From Massilia litorea (GTDB lineage: Bacteria > Pseudomonadota > Gammaproteobacteria > Burkholderiales > Burkholderiaceae_D), in the NCBI RefSeq assembly GCF_015101885.1, contig NZ_CP062941.1, positions 558,001-622,000 on the forward strand: a DNA stretch of 64,000 nucleotides. Direction: 5' to 3'. Shown piece after piece: positions 39,968 to 48,900 of this stretch; the stretch's first letter is position 1, and each line of letters begins with the position of its first letter. The position numbers and the translations under genes were made by a program. The notes beneath the pieces are model-generated. The model was not told the DNA's origin, ran no database searches, and was given only the letters and a program-made list of their open reading frames with translations.

Positions 39968-40524
39968 AGCTGATTGGCCACCGAAAACCCTGAGTCTCCG
40001 ATAACTCAGCTGGAAACTGGACGGTATGCTTTTCAAAATGCTGAGGCGCACGATTGGTGCAATAGCGAATACTAGGGCAAAGAGCTTACGCCGTGTACGC
40101 GCCTGGTAAGCATGCGTACTCATCGCGGTACAATGCACGGGACGCCATCCTTATGGATCTGCATCACCCTTTACTCGGAAAACAAAAGGTTTACCGTGAC
40201 CAGCATTGGTTATCGGACTGCGACGCTCGACCAACCTAGGGACGCGTTGCGGCTTGCACAATTGATCTGACGAACCTGAGCACGATTACTCGCCAGCTTG
40301 CACTCGTATCGAGCCTAGACGCGCCTAACCCGCCTTTTTGTAGCCAAGGTTAAAGTTACTCATCGCCCGTAAGATTAGGGCTGCCCATCCACTATAAGGT
40401 CTGCTATGGGCGAGTGTTATTGGGATGAGCTCGGCTGTGGCGCTTCTATGATGCGGAAGAGTCGTTATCGCAGATTAGCTAGGCAGGCTTAACGAACTAA
40501 TCCAGAGTCATCCAACTCAACCTT

Positions 40525-40536
40525 GCAATCAATTGC
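40525..40536 (+). repeat. island 12-mer repeat, copy 2
   Basis: GCAATCAATTGC followed by GCATAAC. Its left flank GAGTCATCCAA is shared with copy 1. Confidence 0.9.
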
Positions 40537-40779
40537 GCATAACAAAGCCTGGCTTACCGTTTGAAGATTTGACAGTACTACCGATCGAGGTAAATTAGTT
40601 TCACTGACATCATTTACGGCTTCGCCGAATCTAAAAATTAAATCTCGTTCAGGAAAACATTTTAGAAGTCTAAGAGATGGATGGTAGTCGCAATAACGTT
40701 ACACAGATTTGACAAACTTAAGGATTGCATGAATACCACTTGACCTTTGGTCAGGGCGGGATAACAATAGCTATTCTTC

Positions 40780-40833
40780 ACCTCGTTCGCAAGGAGTGCG
40801 CGAGTACAGATTCAAGATCTGGCTCAACGAGGT
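40780..40833 (+). other. structured element upstream of alpA
   Basis: ACCTCGTT (40780-40787) and AACGAGGT (40826-40833) form a perfect 8-bp outer stem. Inside it CAGAT and ATCTG form a second hairpin with a short loop. The 54-nt unit superficially looks like a reduced tRNA but lacks conserved T-arm features. It may be a replication-origin hairpin or operator for the AlpA/Rep module. Confidence 0.4.
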
Positions 40834-40941
40834 AGCGCGCAATACGCTACTCAGCACTCCGACGCAACAGTTCCTAATAGAGCTTCGTCGGATAATTTAA
40901 CCTGCCGGACTAGTCACGTCGGCGCAGTTAGGAATCTAACG

Positions 40942-41232
40942 ATGACCCTCACAATCAAATCTCGCAATCTTCTTTCCCTGTCGTTTCAGAACAGTGCAGG
41001 GGCTCCCGCTCGTCCAACAAAGAATGGCCATAGCAAAGCACTTCCAGTAGGAAGCATCGATCTTCAACAACCTGGTCGACTAAGAGCTGGTCATCTGATG
41101 ACACTCTTCAGCGTCGGCCACTCCACGTTATATAACCACATCCGGGCGGGCCTGATTCCTCAACCTGATGGAGCAGACGGTGCGCGGCCATACTGGAAAA
41201 CGGAAACCGTTCGCTTAGCACTTCAAAAGTAA
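40942..41232 (+). CDS. AlpA-like/excisionase-type DNA-binding protein
   Basis: 96 residues. After a flexible 45-residue N-terminus, residues 46-92 form a winged helix-turn-helix of the AlpA/MerR-like group: RLRAGHLMTLFSVGHSTLYN with recognition helix, then HIRAGLIPQP and the wing leading to RPYWKTETVR. AlpA proteins regulate or promote excision of P4-type elements. It lies 42 bp upstream of the Rep gene on the same strand, an arrangement seen in phage satellites and integrative plasmids. Confidence 0.72.
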   Translation: MTLTIKSRNLLSLSFQNSAGAPARPTKNGHSKALPVGSIDLQQPGRLRAGHLMTLFSVGHSTLYNHIRAGLIPQPDGADGARPYWKTETVRLALQK

Positions 41233-41274
41233 GCGGTGTACTAGTAAGCAGGTTCAAAGCTCAGTAAGGAGTAC

Positions 41275-42168
41275 ATGAGCATGTCGCTATGGAAAACGCT
41301 ACTGATCGATCGCATTCATATGAATATATCGATCACGACAGACTATCTGTATAAATGTGCGTGCGGGCAACTATGGGGTATGCATGACATACAAAAAGAT
41401 CTGCTCCCGCAGGGAAGAATCACCGTAAGCAAGGGCAAATACTCGACTCGCATCGGATTTTATCCGGACAAAAAGAGGAAGATTGCCGATATCGAGGTAG
41501 GACAAGCACATAAGAATCGTTACTTGAAGCTAAGTCTATACCCGCCAAAATTCGTTGGCGATGAGTTTTCCAGGTTTAAGGAAATCTTGGACAGTCTGCT
41601 CCCAGACTTTAGCTACGCTAAATTCTTCTTCGAGTCTCATGTTTCCTATATCGAGATTGCATGCGATTCGCTTACGCATCTGGCCCACACCTTCATTCCT
41701 TTTCGACAAAAGACAAATCATTCTCGCATTTTTTGCGACAAACACGGCGTGAAAGGAGCCACCTATTTAGGGAGTCGAGCTAGCAATTTGCTTTTTTGCA
41801 TTTATAACAAGACAAAACATCTGATAGAAACCAAAAAGTTACCGGCTCATAAACTTCACACTCGTATAGAAGCAAGATCGCGGAAACTGAAACTAGCACC
41901 TGCTGAGTTGTTACTCAAAATGCCGAATCCATTCCATCGCCTTTGGATCGCAGACATTAACAAGGCCAGCACTCTCTCTGAAGATCCTGAGTGGCTACTT
42001 TTCTTGGGTGCATGCGCGACTATAGGATCCGCAGCAGCTTTGGCAAACTTGAAAAAAAAAGATAGGAAGGTTTTTATGGATAGACTGTTCGCTGCTCGCG
42101 CAACTTGGTGGACACCAGCGTTCCGCTGGACTGGTCTAGCAGCCGCACTAGAACAGATCGCTCCTTAA
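41275..42168 (+). CDS. replication initiation protein, rolling-circle Rep_trans/RstA-like
   Basis: 297 residues from ATG 41275 (ATG 41281 also possible). The middle part has the pattern of replication-initiation factors of filamentous phages and rolling-circle plasmids: YIEIACDS near 125, then GATYLGSRAS, LLFCIYNKTKHLIE and HTRIEARSRKL, where the Tyr/Asn-Lys strand and the RIE motif are characteristic. The exact nicking Tyr is not certain from sequence alone. It is AT-rich in codon choice compared with the backbone. Together with AlpA it suggests the island carries, or derives from, a replicating satellite or plasmid. 12-mer copies 3 and 4 follow its stop. Confidence 0.65.
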   Translation: MSMSLWKTLLIDRIHMNISITTDYLYKCACGQLWGMHDIQKDLLPQGRITVSKGKYSTRIGFYPDKKRKIADIEVGQAHKNRYLKLSLYPPKFVGDEFSRFKEILDSLLPDFSYAKFFFESHVSYIEIACDSLTHLAHTFIPFRQKTNHSRIFCDKHGVKGATYLGSRASNLLFCIYNKTKHLIETKKLPAHKLHTRIEARSRKLKLAPAELLLKMPNPFHRLWIADINKASTLSEDPEWLLFLGACATIGSAAALANLKKKDRKVFMDRLFAARATWWTPAFRWTGLAAALEQIAP

Positions 42169-42186
42169 TCCATCAACGCGACGGTT

Positions 42187-42198
42187 GCAATCAATTGC
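42187..42198 (+). repeat. island 12-mer repeat, copy 3
   Basis: GCAATCAATTGC, 19 bp after the Rep stop, followed by AGATAAC. Confidence 0.9.
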
Positions 42199-42321
42199 AG
42201 ATAACATCGACTAACATGTGCACCGCGGCCATGCGCTGTCCTCATTAACGGTTCCGATCTCTACAAGAGCAGACATGTGCTTTTCCTCAATAAATCATCC
42301 CGATCTATCCACATATCGCTT

Positions 42322-42333
42322 GCAATCAATTGC
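42322..42333 (+). repeat. island 12-mer repeat, copy 4
   Basis: GCAATCAATTGC followed by AAATAAC, 135 bp after copy 3 in the Rep-downstream gap. Confidence 0.9.
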
Positions 42334-42462
42334 AAATAACAGAAAGTAACACTGCCATAACAATGCGGAGCTGTCTAAGTCGGCAACACAACACTAGACG
42401 GACTTTCTGCACTGAGCGTACACTCTCACGTACTGCGCTCATCTTTTCCCCTTGAGTTCGAA

Positions 42463-42621
42463 ATGGAACAGAAACCGAAATTAAATTTACTGAAACCTGA
42501 CAAGGCTTCGAAAATTCTTTCGCTCAAGACACTGTTCACTAAGCTAACCGGGCGAGAGCCAACGGAAGAGGAACTGGCGGAAGCCAAGCGAATGTTGAAA
42601 AGCAAGAATCCACGCAATTGA
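42463..42621 (+). CDS. 52-residue charged protein, unknown
   Basis: A short frame, MEQKPKLNLLKPDKASKILS then a Lys/Glu-rich helix containing TGREPTEEELAEAKRML and ending NPRN. The amphipathic helical pattern looks protein-like. Its stop codon lies within 12-mer copy 5. The sense of the following sequence continues in another frame (next entry). No strong ribosome-binding site. Function unknown. Confidence 0.45.
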   Translation: MEQKPKLNLLKPDKASKILSLKTLFTKLTGREPTEEELAEAKRMLKSKNPRN

Positions 42622-42790
42622 TTGCACGGAATGGAACCCAGTTCCTGCCCTTCGAACTGGTGAATTTACCCCGGTGGATCTTGAGAATCGTCCGTTTGAC
42701 CAGGGGTGGAGAAGGAAAAATGAATACGACTCCAATGACCAGACGCCGAAAGCGCCTCCGTTACCCACTACGGAAAATCCGCAAGACTGA
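42599..42790 (+). other. overlapping open frame, possible frameshift continuation
   Basis: This frame, in the +1 register relative to the 52-residue gene, has no ATG but reads protein-like: TEWNPVPALRTGEFTPVDLE, then a Trp/Arg/Asn-rich part, ending TTENPQD. It could be the second half of a frameshifted gene (decay) or be reached by ribosomal frameshifting in the AAAAGCAAG region. The competing 64-codon frame at 42618-42812 is Arg-rich and looks like noise. Confidence 0.3.
42614..42625 (-). repeat. island 12-mer repeat, copy 5, inverted
   Basis: GCAATTGATTGC on the plus strand, the only copy in reverse orientation. It overlaps the stop codon of the 52-residue gene. Confidence 0.9.
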
Positions 42791-42859
42791 ACAACTCAGA
42801 CCGCGACTGTGATAGTCGACTAAGCTTCGAGGTTTGCCAACGTCCATAAGGAGGACAAT

Positions 42860-43114
42860 ATGAGTAATAAAGAAACGTATAGCCAAGCACTGGAGCGTAT
42901 CTATAGCGAAGACCATCAGCGGGTAGGCAACAAGGACTTCCTACTTCAGATGGTACAAGACGGAAACTTCTCAGGGGTGAAGTACGAAGATAAACCTCAG
43001 TACTGGCAAGCCTCGGGTGTCAGCAAGGATGAGTTCGATGCTGCCCAAGCCCGTGGTGCGGAAAAGAAGCGTGCCCGAGCGAGCTATCAAACGCTGACCG
43101 GCGGCAAGCCGTGA
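42860..43114 (+). CDS. 84-residue hydrophilic protein, unknown
   Basis: ATG 42860 is preceded by AAGGAGGACAAT, one of the strongest ribosome-binding sites in the island, so translation is likely. The protein is acidic in its first half (YSQALERIYSEDHQRVGNKD) and Lys/Arg-rich near the end (AEKKRARASYQ). It has no membrane segment or known domain. It stands between the small 42.4-42.8 kb frames and the ADP-ribosylglycohydrolase gene on the same strand. Confidence 0.6.
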   Translation: MSNKETYSQALERIYSEDHQRVGNKDFLLQMVQDGNFSGVKYEDKPQYWQASGVSKDEFDAAQARGAEKKRARASYQTLTGGKP

Positions 43115-43312
43115 CCAAACCACAAAGAACAAGTCACCGAGAGAATGCCACGACTATCGGCAGTAGCAGATGTAGTCAGACGATCTAACGCACCGCTACA
43201 GTGTAGATCCGTTTCGAGCAGGTAGGATACAGGTCTTGGGAACGCAGGGTAATGCTCCTCGATCACTGATCTCGAGCATGAGCAGGCAATCCATCAGTTA
43301 CAAGGAGACGAC

Positions 43313-44224
43313 ATGAATACGCTTGACCGCTTTCGTGGATGTCTAATCGGCCTGGCTTGTGGCGACGCTATCGGCACGACCGTTGAGTTTCGCCCACGCG
43401 GCAGTTTTAATCCGGTGACCGACATGGTCGGAGGTGGACCGTTTGCTTTGCAACCTGGACAGTGGACCGATGACACCTCAATGGCGCTGTGCTTAGCCAC
43501 CAGCCTACTCGAGTGCAACGCATTCGATGCCACCGACCAGATGCAACGCTACTGTTGGTGGATGGACGAGGGTTACCTGAGCAGTACTGGGGACTGCTTT
43601 GACATCGGCATGACGGTCGTTGCGGCGCTGCGTAGGTTTCGACGCACTGGAGAACCGTTCAGCGGCAGCACTGACCCACGCTCGGCGGGCAATGGCTGTT
43701 TAATGCGTCTGGCTCCAATCCCGATGTTTTACTTCGGCGACCGCGAGATAGCGATTGCGCAATCGGGTAATAGTGCCAGAACGACGCACGGTGCCCTGGA
43801 ATGTGTGGATGCCTGCCGGTTGTTCGGCGCCATGCTCTGGCTGGCGCTATCGGGTGCCACCAAAGAGATAATCCTCTTTGGCCACGGCATAAACGATATG
43901 CAGCCGGAACGGCTGACATCGATAGCACGCGGAGATTACCGTGACCGAGATGTATCCACGATCCGCGGTAATGGGTACGTAGTTGACAGCCTAGAAGCCG
44001 CGCTCTCGTGCTTCGCCCGTACCGATAATTTCGAACAGGCGATCCTCCTTGCTACCAACTTGGGCGAAGATGCTGATACGACTGCCGCAATCTGCGGTCA
44101 GTTAGCAGGTGCGTTTTATGGCGTGAATGGGATTCCTACCCGGTGGAGGTCGCTTGTGACTATGGCGGACGTAATCGAGGGTTTGACAGACAAACTATTT
44201 GAACGGGCATCAAACGACAGTTGA
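43313..44224 (+). CDS. ADP-ribosylglycohydrolase family protein
   Basis: 303 residues. It resembles the DraG/ARH family, which removes ADP-ribose from modified proteins or related molecules using two metal ions. Motifs: GCLIGLACGDAIG at the N-terminus, WTDDTSMALCLA near 48 (metal-binding Thr-Asp-Asp), GDCFDIG near 97, AGNGCLMRLAP near 121, and TNLGEDADTTAAICGQLAGA near 243 with the second metal-binding Asp set. ATG follows AAGGAGACGAC. In defence islands such hydrolases can act as antidotes to ADP-ribosylating toxins; no transferase is recognised beside it. Confidence 0.88.
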   Translation: MNTLDRFRGCLIGLACGDAIGTTVEFRPRGSFNPVTDMVGGGPFALQPGQWTDDTSMALCLATSLLECNAFDATDQMQRYCWWMDEGYLSSTGDCFDIGMTVVAALRRFRRTGEPFSGSTDPRSAGNGCLMRLAPIPMFYFGDREIAIAQSGNSARTTHGALECVDACRLFGAMLWLALSGATKEIILFGHGINDMQPERLTSIARGDYRDRDVSTIRGNGYVVDSLEAALSCFARTDNFEQAILLATNLGEDADTTAAICGQLAGAFYGVNGIPTRWRSLVTMADVIEGLTDKLFERASNDS

Positions 44225-44303
44225 TGTGAGGAAATTAAATTATTTTTAACATATAACTTTTCGTCGATTTTCGACTTCTTTATGCTGAGGAGCGGGAAAC
44301 CTT

Positions 44304-44693
44304 ATGACATATTGCAGCACTTATATTGGTGATTTGCACGATCCGAAATTTGATATTAACAATTTTGAAATCGGAAATCTTCCTCGGAATCTCTGCCCGT
44401 CATTCCCTCCGGTAGGAGAGCATTATAATCGTCCGTTTCACGATTGGGTCGGACTCCGGGAGGTGCCAATCAAAGAAACTGACTATACCGCCTATGTTGC
44501 TACGTTGTCCAAGAGTCAGATTGAGGATTATATAAGATTTGCTTATGATTCTGACCCTAGCTACAACGACCCGAAAGCTATGCTGACGTGGGAAGGCAAG
44601 GCATATCTGGTTGAAAAGCTCAACGAAATAAAAGACTTTGTTGCAACACTAGACCCGTGCAAGGAATATGCACTCGTAGCTGAGTGCGATTAA
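44304..44693 (+). CDS. 129-residue protein of unknown function
   Basis: ATG 44304 follows GAGGAGCGGGAAACC, a good ribosome-binding site, 79 bp after the ADP-ribosylglycohydrolase gene. The protein is acidic and aromatic-rich (MTYCSTYIGDLHDPKFD; PFHDWVGLREVP; DYIRFAYDSDPSYNDPKAML) with a helical C-terminal half and no membrane segment. I recognise no family. The strand and spacing suggest co-transcription with the hydrolase, so it is a candidate partner (target or toxin). Codon use is AT-rich. Confidence 0.55.
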   Translation: MTYCSTYIGDLHDPKFDINNFEIGNLPRNLCPSFPPVGEHYNRPFHDWVGLREVPIKETDYTAYVATLSKSQIEDYIRFAYDSDPSYNDPKAMLTWEGKAYLVEKLNEIKDFVATLDPCKEYALVAECD

Positions 44694-44885
44694 AGTTAGA
44701 AAATTAACGCAGGGCGCGAAGCACGTCTTATCACTAAACGCGCCCAAAGACGAGCCAACGTAGAAATTAACAGCACAACATGCCTCGCCTAACGAAAACA
44801 TAGCGTCTGTATCCCCAAGCCATGCTGCAGCGCGGAGGTCGCTGATCGGTAGATTTTCAGCGTCATCGGAGTTTTCTTCGTCCAT
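44649..44885 (-). CDS. small protein, possibly a truncated Sel1-like fragment
   Basis: ATG 44885 is preceded by GAGGAGCCGTGCT. The first 37 residues (MDEENSDDAENLPISDLRAA then WLGDTDAMFSLGEACC) resemble one Sel1/TPR-like repeat (G-D-x-D-A-M-F-x-L-G), after which the frame becomes a hydrophobic, unpatterned tail overlapping the end of the convergent gene. Likely a truncated gene rather than a complete protein. Confidence 0.3.
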   Translation of the reverse strand: MDEENSDDAENLPISDLRAAAWLGDTDAMFSLGEACCAVNFYVGSSLGAFSDKTCFAPCVNFLTLIALSYECIFLARV

Positions 44886-44941
44886 AGCACGGCTCCTCAT
44901 CTTAGACGTAGTAATGAGACGCCCCTGTGCTTTCGTACACT

Positions 44942-45240
44942 TTACACGGTTACGAACTTGTCGTTATCAAGCGTTTGCTCGCCATCCCATCGGTAAGCGA
45001 CAAGAGGCTTATCGGTTTTGCTGTAAGAATCCACACACGCCACCTTAGTAGAGCGGGACGATCCGGCAAGCTATAGTGTCCAATGAAGACGGGTTTAGAG
45101 TCGTCATAGTCAATAGCGCTATTCGCGGGAAGCAGTGAATCTAGTATGCCAATGCATGCCGACTCCTCAAGCAGCGTTATTTTTCAGTATGTCGTTGCAT
45201 CACTGTCCCACCAGCGCATACGGACATTAAGTTCGTCAGC
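44942..45240 (-). pseudogene. decayed metallophosphoesterase gene fragment
   Basis: The minus strand encodes in shifting frames pieces typical of calcineurin-like phosphoesterase C-termini: ADELNVRMRWWDSDATTY, then DYDDSKPVFIGHYSLPD (the GHYxL metal-site block), then ACVDSYSKTDKPLVAYRWDG and EQTLDNDKFVTV before TAA at 44944. At least one stop and two frameshifts interrupt it, and the N-terminal part is missing beyond 12-mer copy 6. Confidence 0.6.
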
Positions 45241-45254
45241 ACGGAAAATCCGGC

Positions 45255-45266
45255 GCAATCAATTGC
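45255..45266 (+). repeat. island 12-mer repeat, copy 6
   Basis: GCAATCAATTGC inside the longer palindrome-like GCGCAATCAATTGCGC. It marks where the phosphoesterase remnant breaks off. Confidence 0.9.
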
Positions 45267-45965
45267 GCGGCTTGCTTTATCAGCTTAATGTCGAGCTTTA
45301 CTTGCAAGCTATCCACCTAATCTTTCACCAAGCTATGGATTCAGGGCCTCATTTGCAATAGTTCCGGTTGCGGCAATCTAACTCCAGATCAATATTTTCG
45401 GAGGCGTTCGCTAGTATTTCAGGATCTAAGCTAACCGCTGAATGGAGGAAATTTAATCTACTTTAAAACAGGACAAATGTCCTACAGTAGACGCCCCAAC
45501 CCGCCAGCTATCTTTAGCACTGTCGGCTATGTGTACATGGAACGGCAAAACCGAACTGGAGCGGCATTGCGTTGGAGACCGGAGATTTTGGCCACCTTGC
45601 TAGTCAATGAAGGCCATCTCTTAACTGCGGCGCGAAGCCGGATATTGATGCCTGTTTTGTGTACCAGAGCAACCCGCACCGGCAGCCAAGTGCCGCTAGA
45701 TCACGGACTAGTCTAGTTAATTAAGGGGCTAATTCAAGGACATCTTTCCGTCACCAACTCACCAAGCAAATCCATGACCGGATAAATAACGGCCTATAAA
45801 CCGATTTCTTAGCAAATCTATCGAAATATCACGTCTTGCTAGACTTGCCGAATTTACAAAAAAAATGTTGACCGGATAAATTTCAGCGGGTAAATTTTAG
45901 TATCTTTAAGACATTTTCATTTAAACAGTTCGTCGACCTTTGGCGAACGCAAGAGTGAGCGACCG
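45267..45965. other. AT-rich region upstream of the defence operon
   Basis: No convincing gene; a 79-codon frame at 45477-45716 has a badly placed ribosome-binding site and no family features. The 13-mer TGACCGGATAAAT occurs twice (45775-45787, 45869-45881). The rest looks like decayed sequence. Confidence 0.45.
45868..45896 (+). promoter_or_regulatory. probable promoter of the Druantia-like operon
   Basis: -35 TTGACC (45868-45873), a 17-bp spacer and -10 TAAATT (45891-45896), 70 bp before the first gene. The TGACCGGATAAAT in it repeats 94 bp upstream (45775-45787), with TATAAA following there, suggesting a tandem promoter or a repressor-binding pair. Confidence 0.5.
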
Positions 45966-48900
45966 ATGCCTCCGTTAGATGTCCGTGGAAACGCCCCTCC
46001 CCCTGACCCTTTCAGCCTTTGGAATGCCAGACTGCTCGAAACTTTCTTTTCAAAAGCCTGCCAAGGTGACGAGGTGTGGCTTCAGATTGACAGCGACGAA
46101 CTAGACCTCATCGGGCCAGATCTCGGGGGTGACGAAGGTTTCCTAAAGGCCGTCCAGATAGGTCCCGCATGGCCGACTTTTGTTAAGTATGGAAGGTTTG
46201 CCCGAGGAGACGCTTTTGACCTCGTGCTTCGCGTACAAGGGCTTGTGAAACAAAGGCTTTACCCAGCTAGCAAGCCGGCAGGTTATGTCGACCCAAGCCT
46301 CCTGAGTCCGGTATATCGTGCATGTAAGGCTCCAACCTACCTTCCTTTCCTAGCTGCACTTGTGCGGTCTTCCGCGCTTTCGTCCCACGACGGTTTTTAC
46401 AAGCATCTGCGCCGGGCATTGCGCTTGCCGGACAGTTGGAACAGCTCGCATCTTGCACAGATCGAGTGCGCGTGGGACGACCTCAAATCGTGGACAGTGG
46501 AAACTAAGGGGCAGTTCGGCCGGTTCGTGCCTCGAAGGCTGGGCGGATACGCACATATCGGCGTCCCGCGCGCGCAATGCATCATGTCCAGGCGCGATTG
46601 CGAGGAAAGCGGTCGTTTATTCGTGATGGCAGGACTGAGACCCGGGCAAGAATGGTCCACCAAAGTAGCGAAGGATGTTATCTCTTGTGCCCCTGGCGTA
46701 TTGTCGGCTAGTTTCAAGGACGCGCTTGGCTACCCAGAGCTGCTCGAACCAATCGAAGATAGCTTGCGATCCCTGTTCGAAGAGTGGGACGAGAGTGGCC
46801 CGATGCATTCCAACCAAGGCGGATGCAATGTCTCGAACGATGCCTCCGCATCCGAGGAGGTCGAGCTCGCGCTAGGTTGGCACGATGCGGACCAGCAATG
46901 GCAAGTTCACTGGCGCGTCCCCCCCTTCCGCGAGGGGACCGAAGTCGTCCTCGAAAGGGACGGGGCCAGCTGGAAGGTTCCCGTATGGGGGACCGAGCGG
47001 TGCAGTACCGTTCTTGATACCACTTCCGGCAACGTCGCAGCGGCCCGGACCGCACTCGAGGAGTCAGCAACGCGGAACGTGCACTTCAAGGCACGGCTTG
47101 AAGAGGATGGAACTGCGCCGGCCAGCCTAGGCATGTTCGCACTCCCAAAGGCCGAACTGCGTGTCCTTGCGTGGGGCACGGACTACGCCAGCCAGCACGA
47201 AGAACTCCAAGAACAGCCGCTGCCGCGGCATGGTTGTGCGTACTTGCTGGCGGCACCGCGGGTCGCACGCCAGCTCCTGTGGTGGCTTGAACATGAACAT
47301 GTCAAGCACCAAATGGTCGACTCCGCGGGCCTTCCGCCGGACTGGGTGCTCGCATGCCTGACGGACTGCGGTTTGCTCACCGAGGCGCAAGTTGGCAAGC
47401 TGCCGGGAAGCGTCGCTACGAATGGTATCCATCGCTTGCTCGCCATCGTCGGGGGCCGCTCCATTAGCAGGGCAAGCAAGCGGCAATATCTTTCCTATGA
47501 TCTCCCTTCCATCGAGCTCGACGCCCCCCCCGGCACGACCTTGCAAACCGATCAAGCACTTACTGCCGAGGAGATTAGCTCGTCAGTCCCTGGCCGGAAG
47601 ACCGGCGTGCGGCGATTCAGGTTGTTGCTACGTGATACGGCGCAGAAGTTATTCCGTATCACTGCAGTCCTCGGCAACCGGGAGCTAGGCAGTGCCACCT
47701 TGCGGATTGCCCCGGACAGCGGCGAGCAAATCACTCTGGGCAGGGATTTCAGCCTAGACCCACAAGGGCGCCCCCAGCCAGCCTTGTCCGGCCTTCGGGG
47801 AACCCTTGCCGACGCTTCTCCCCAAGCCGCACCTGTCCAGACCGACCCGCGCCTCCTCACCGTCGATTCGCTGGGCCATCCGTCCAGTGCGCTAACCATT
47901 TCCAAGCACGTTTCCAGTCCAGCGGCCCTCTTCCTGGACAGCCTGGCACGGCAAGGTTCGATGGCGTATGGGACGGCAAAGGACCAACTCGCAAGACTGC
48001 TTGCCCGGAACGACGAAGAAGTCCGGGCGGACAAAGTGTTGCTGGACCTCCGCTGCCGTGGGCACGTGGAAATTGAGACTAGTACAAAAGGGCATTTCAC
48101 TCGAGTCCATGCCGTTCCGCCAACTTTGTACCGGCTGCCCCTAGTCGCTGGAGGCCAGCCAGTCTGCGGGATCCTTGGCACGCTGCTTCAGCAACAGTGG
48201 CGGACCCTCTTCGAACAGGCCGGGGCCGATGTCATCCATTGCGATCCCCCAACGGCTGGTTTGTTGCCAGCGTTGAGGATATTAGTCCGCGACGAAGCCT
48301 CCGCCGCCCGTATCGCCATGGCTGCCGGCATGGCAAGCCTTCCACCCCAGTCGGTACAAATTGCGTCGTGGGCCGCGACATGCGAAGACGTAATCATCCA
48401 AATCGAGAACGGTGCCGTGGAAAGCATCGGGGCACTGGAACACCATCCACAGCGGCTCCATGCAGGAAGCGGTTGCTTCAAGGATGCAAGCTCCCTGGCC
48501 CCCCAGTCTGGTTGCGACTTGTTCCGGATGGACGACCGGGACATCATTGGCGGACGCGTATACGTCCTAGCGACGCGGAAGGAAAACATTACGCGCTATG
48601 GCTTCGTGCGCGACTCCCGCTGGGGAGTATGGATTGCCCTGCGTGCTTTCGCGCGCTTCATGGAAAAAAATTACTCTATCGACGACGCGTGCCCGTGGCC
48701 CATTCCCTATTCCGATAAAGACCGTACATTGTTCGTTCCCGCGCGCATCAGCCTCCCAGTAGTCCTCGAGCGCGCGCTAGTCCTGTGTAGTGGCCAAGCC
48801 CCGGATATCGCCGAGGCGGATGGACACAGTGTGGCTGGAAAGCTCGTGATAGCAAGGCGATCGGATGGAAAGTGGTTGGTAGCTACTAGCCACGTCTACT

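Larger units (their letters stand above)
39968..40941. other. long intergenic region upstream of alpA
   Basis: No convincing gene in 974 bp. It holds 12-mer copy 2 (40525-40536), a large inverted repeat (40780-40833) and possible promoter elements for alpA-rep, such as TTGACC at 40740-40745 with TAACAA 16 bp on. AT-rich from about 40560 to 40780. It could include the replication origin of a former replicative element. Confidence 0.45.

Noticed and set aside
40780..40833. tRNA gene
   Set aside because: The outer stem looks like an acceptor stem, but the unit is only 54 nt and lacks the GGTTCRA T-arm and a proper anticodon arm.
45477..45716. 79-codon open frame before the defence operon
   Set aside because: The AGGAC is too close to the ATG, there are no family features, and it lies in decayed sequence.
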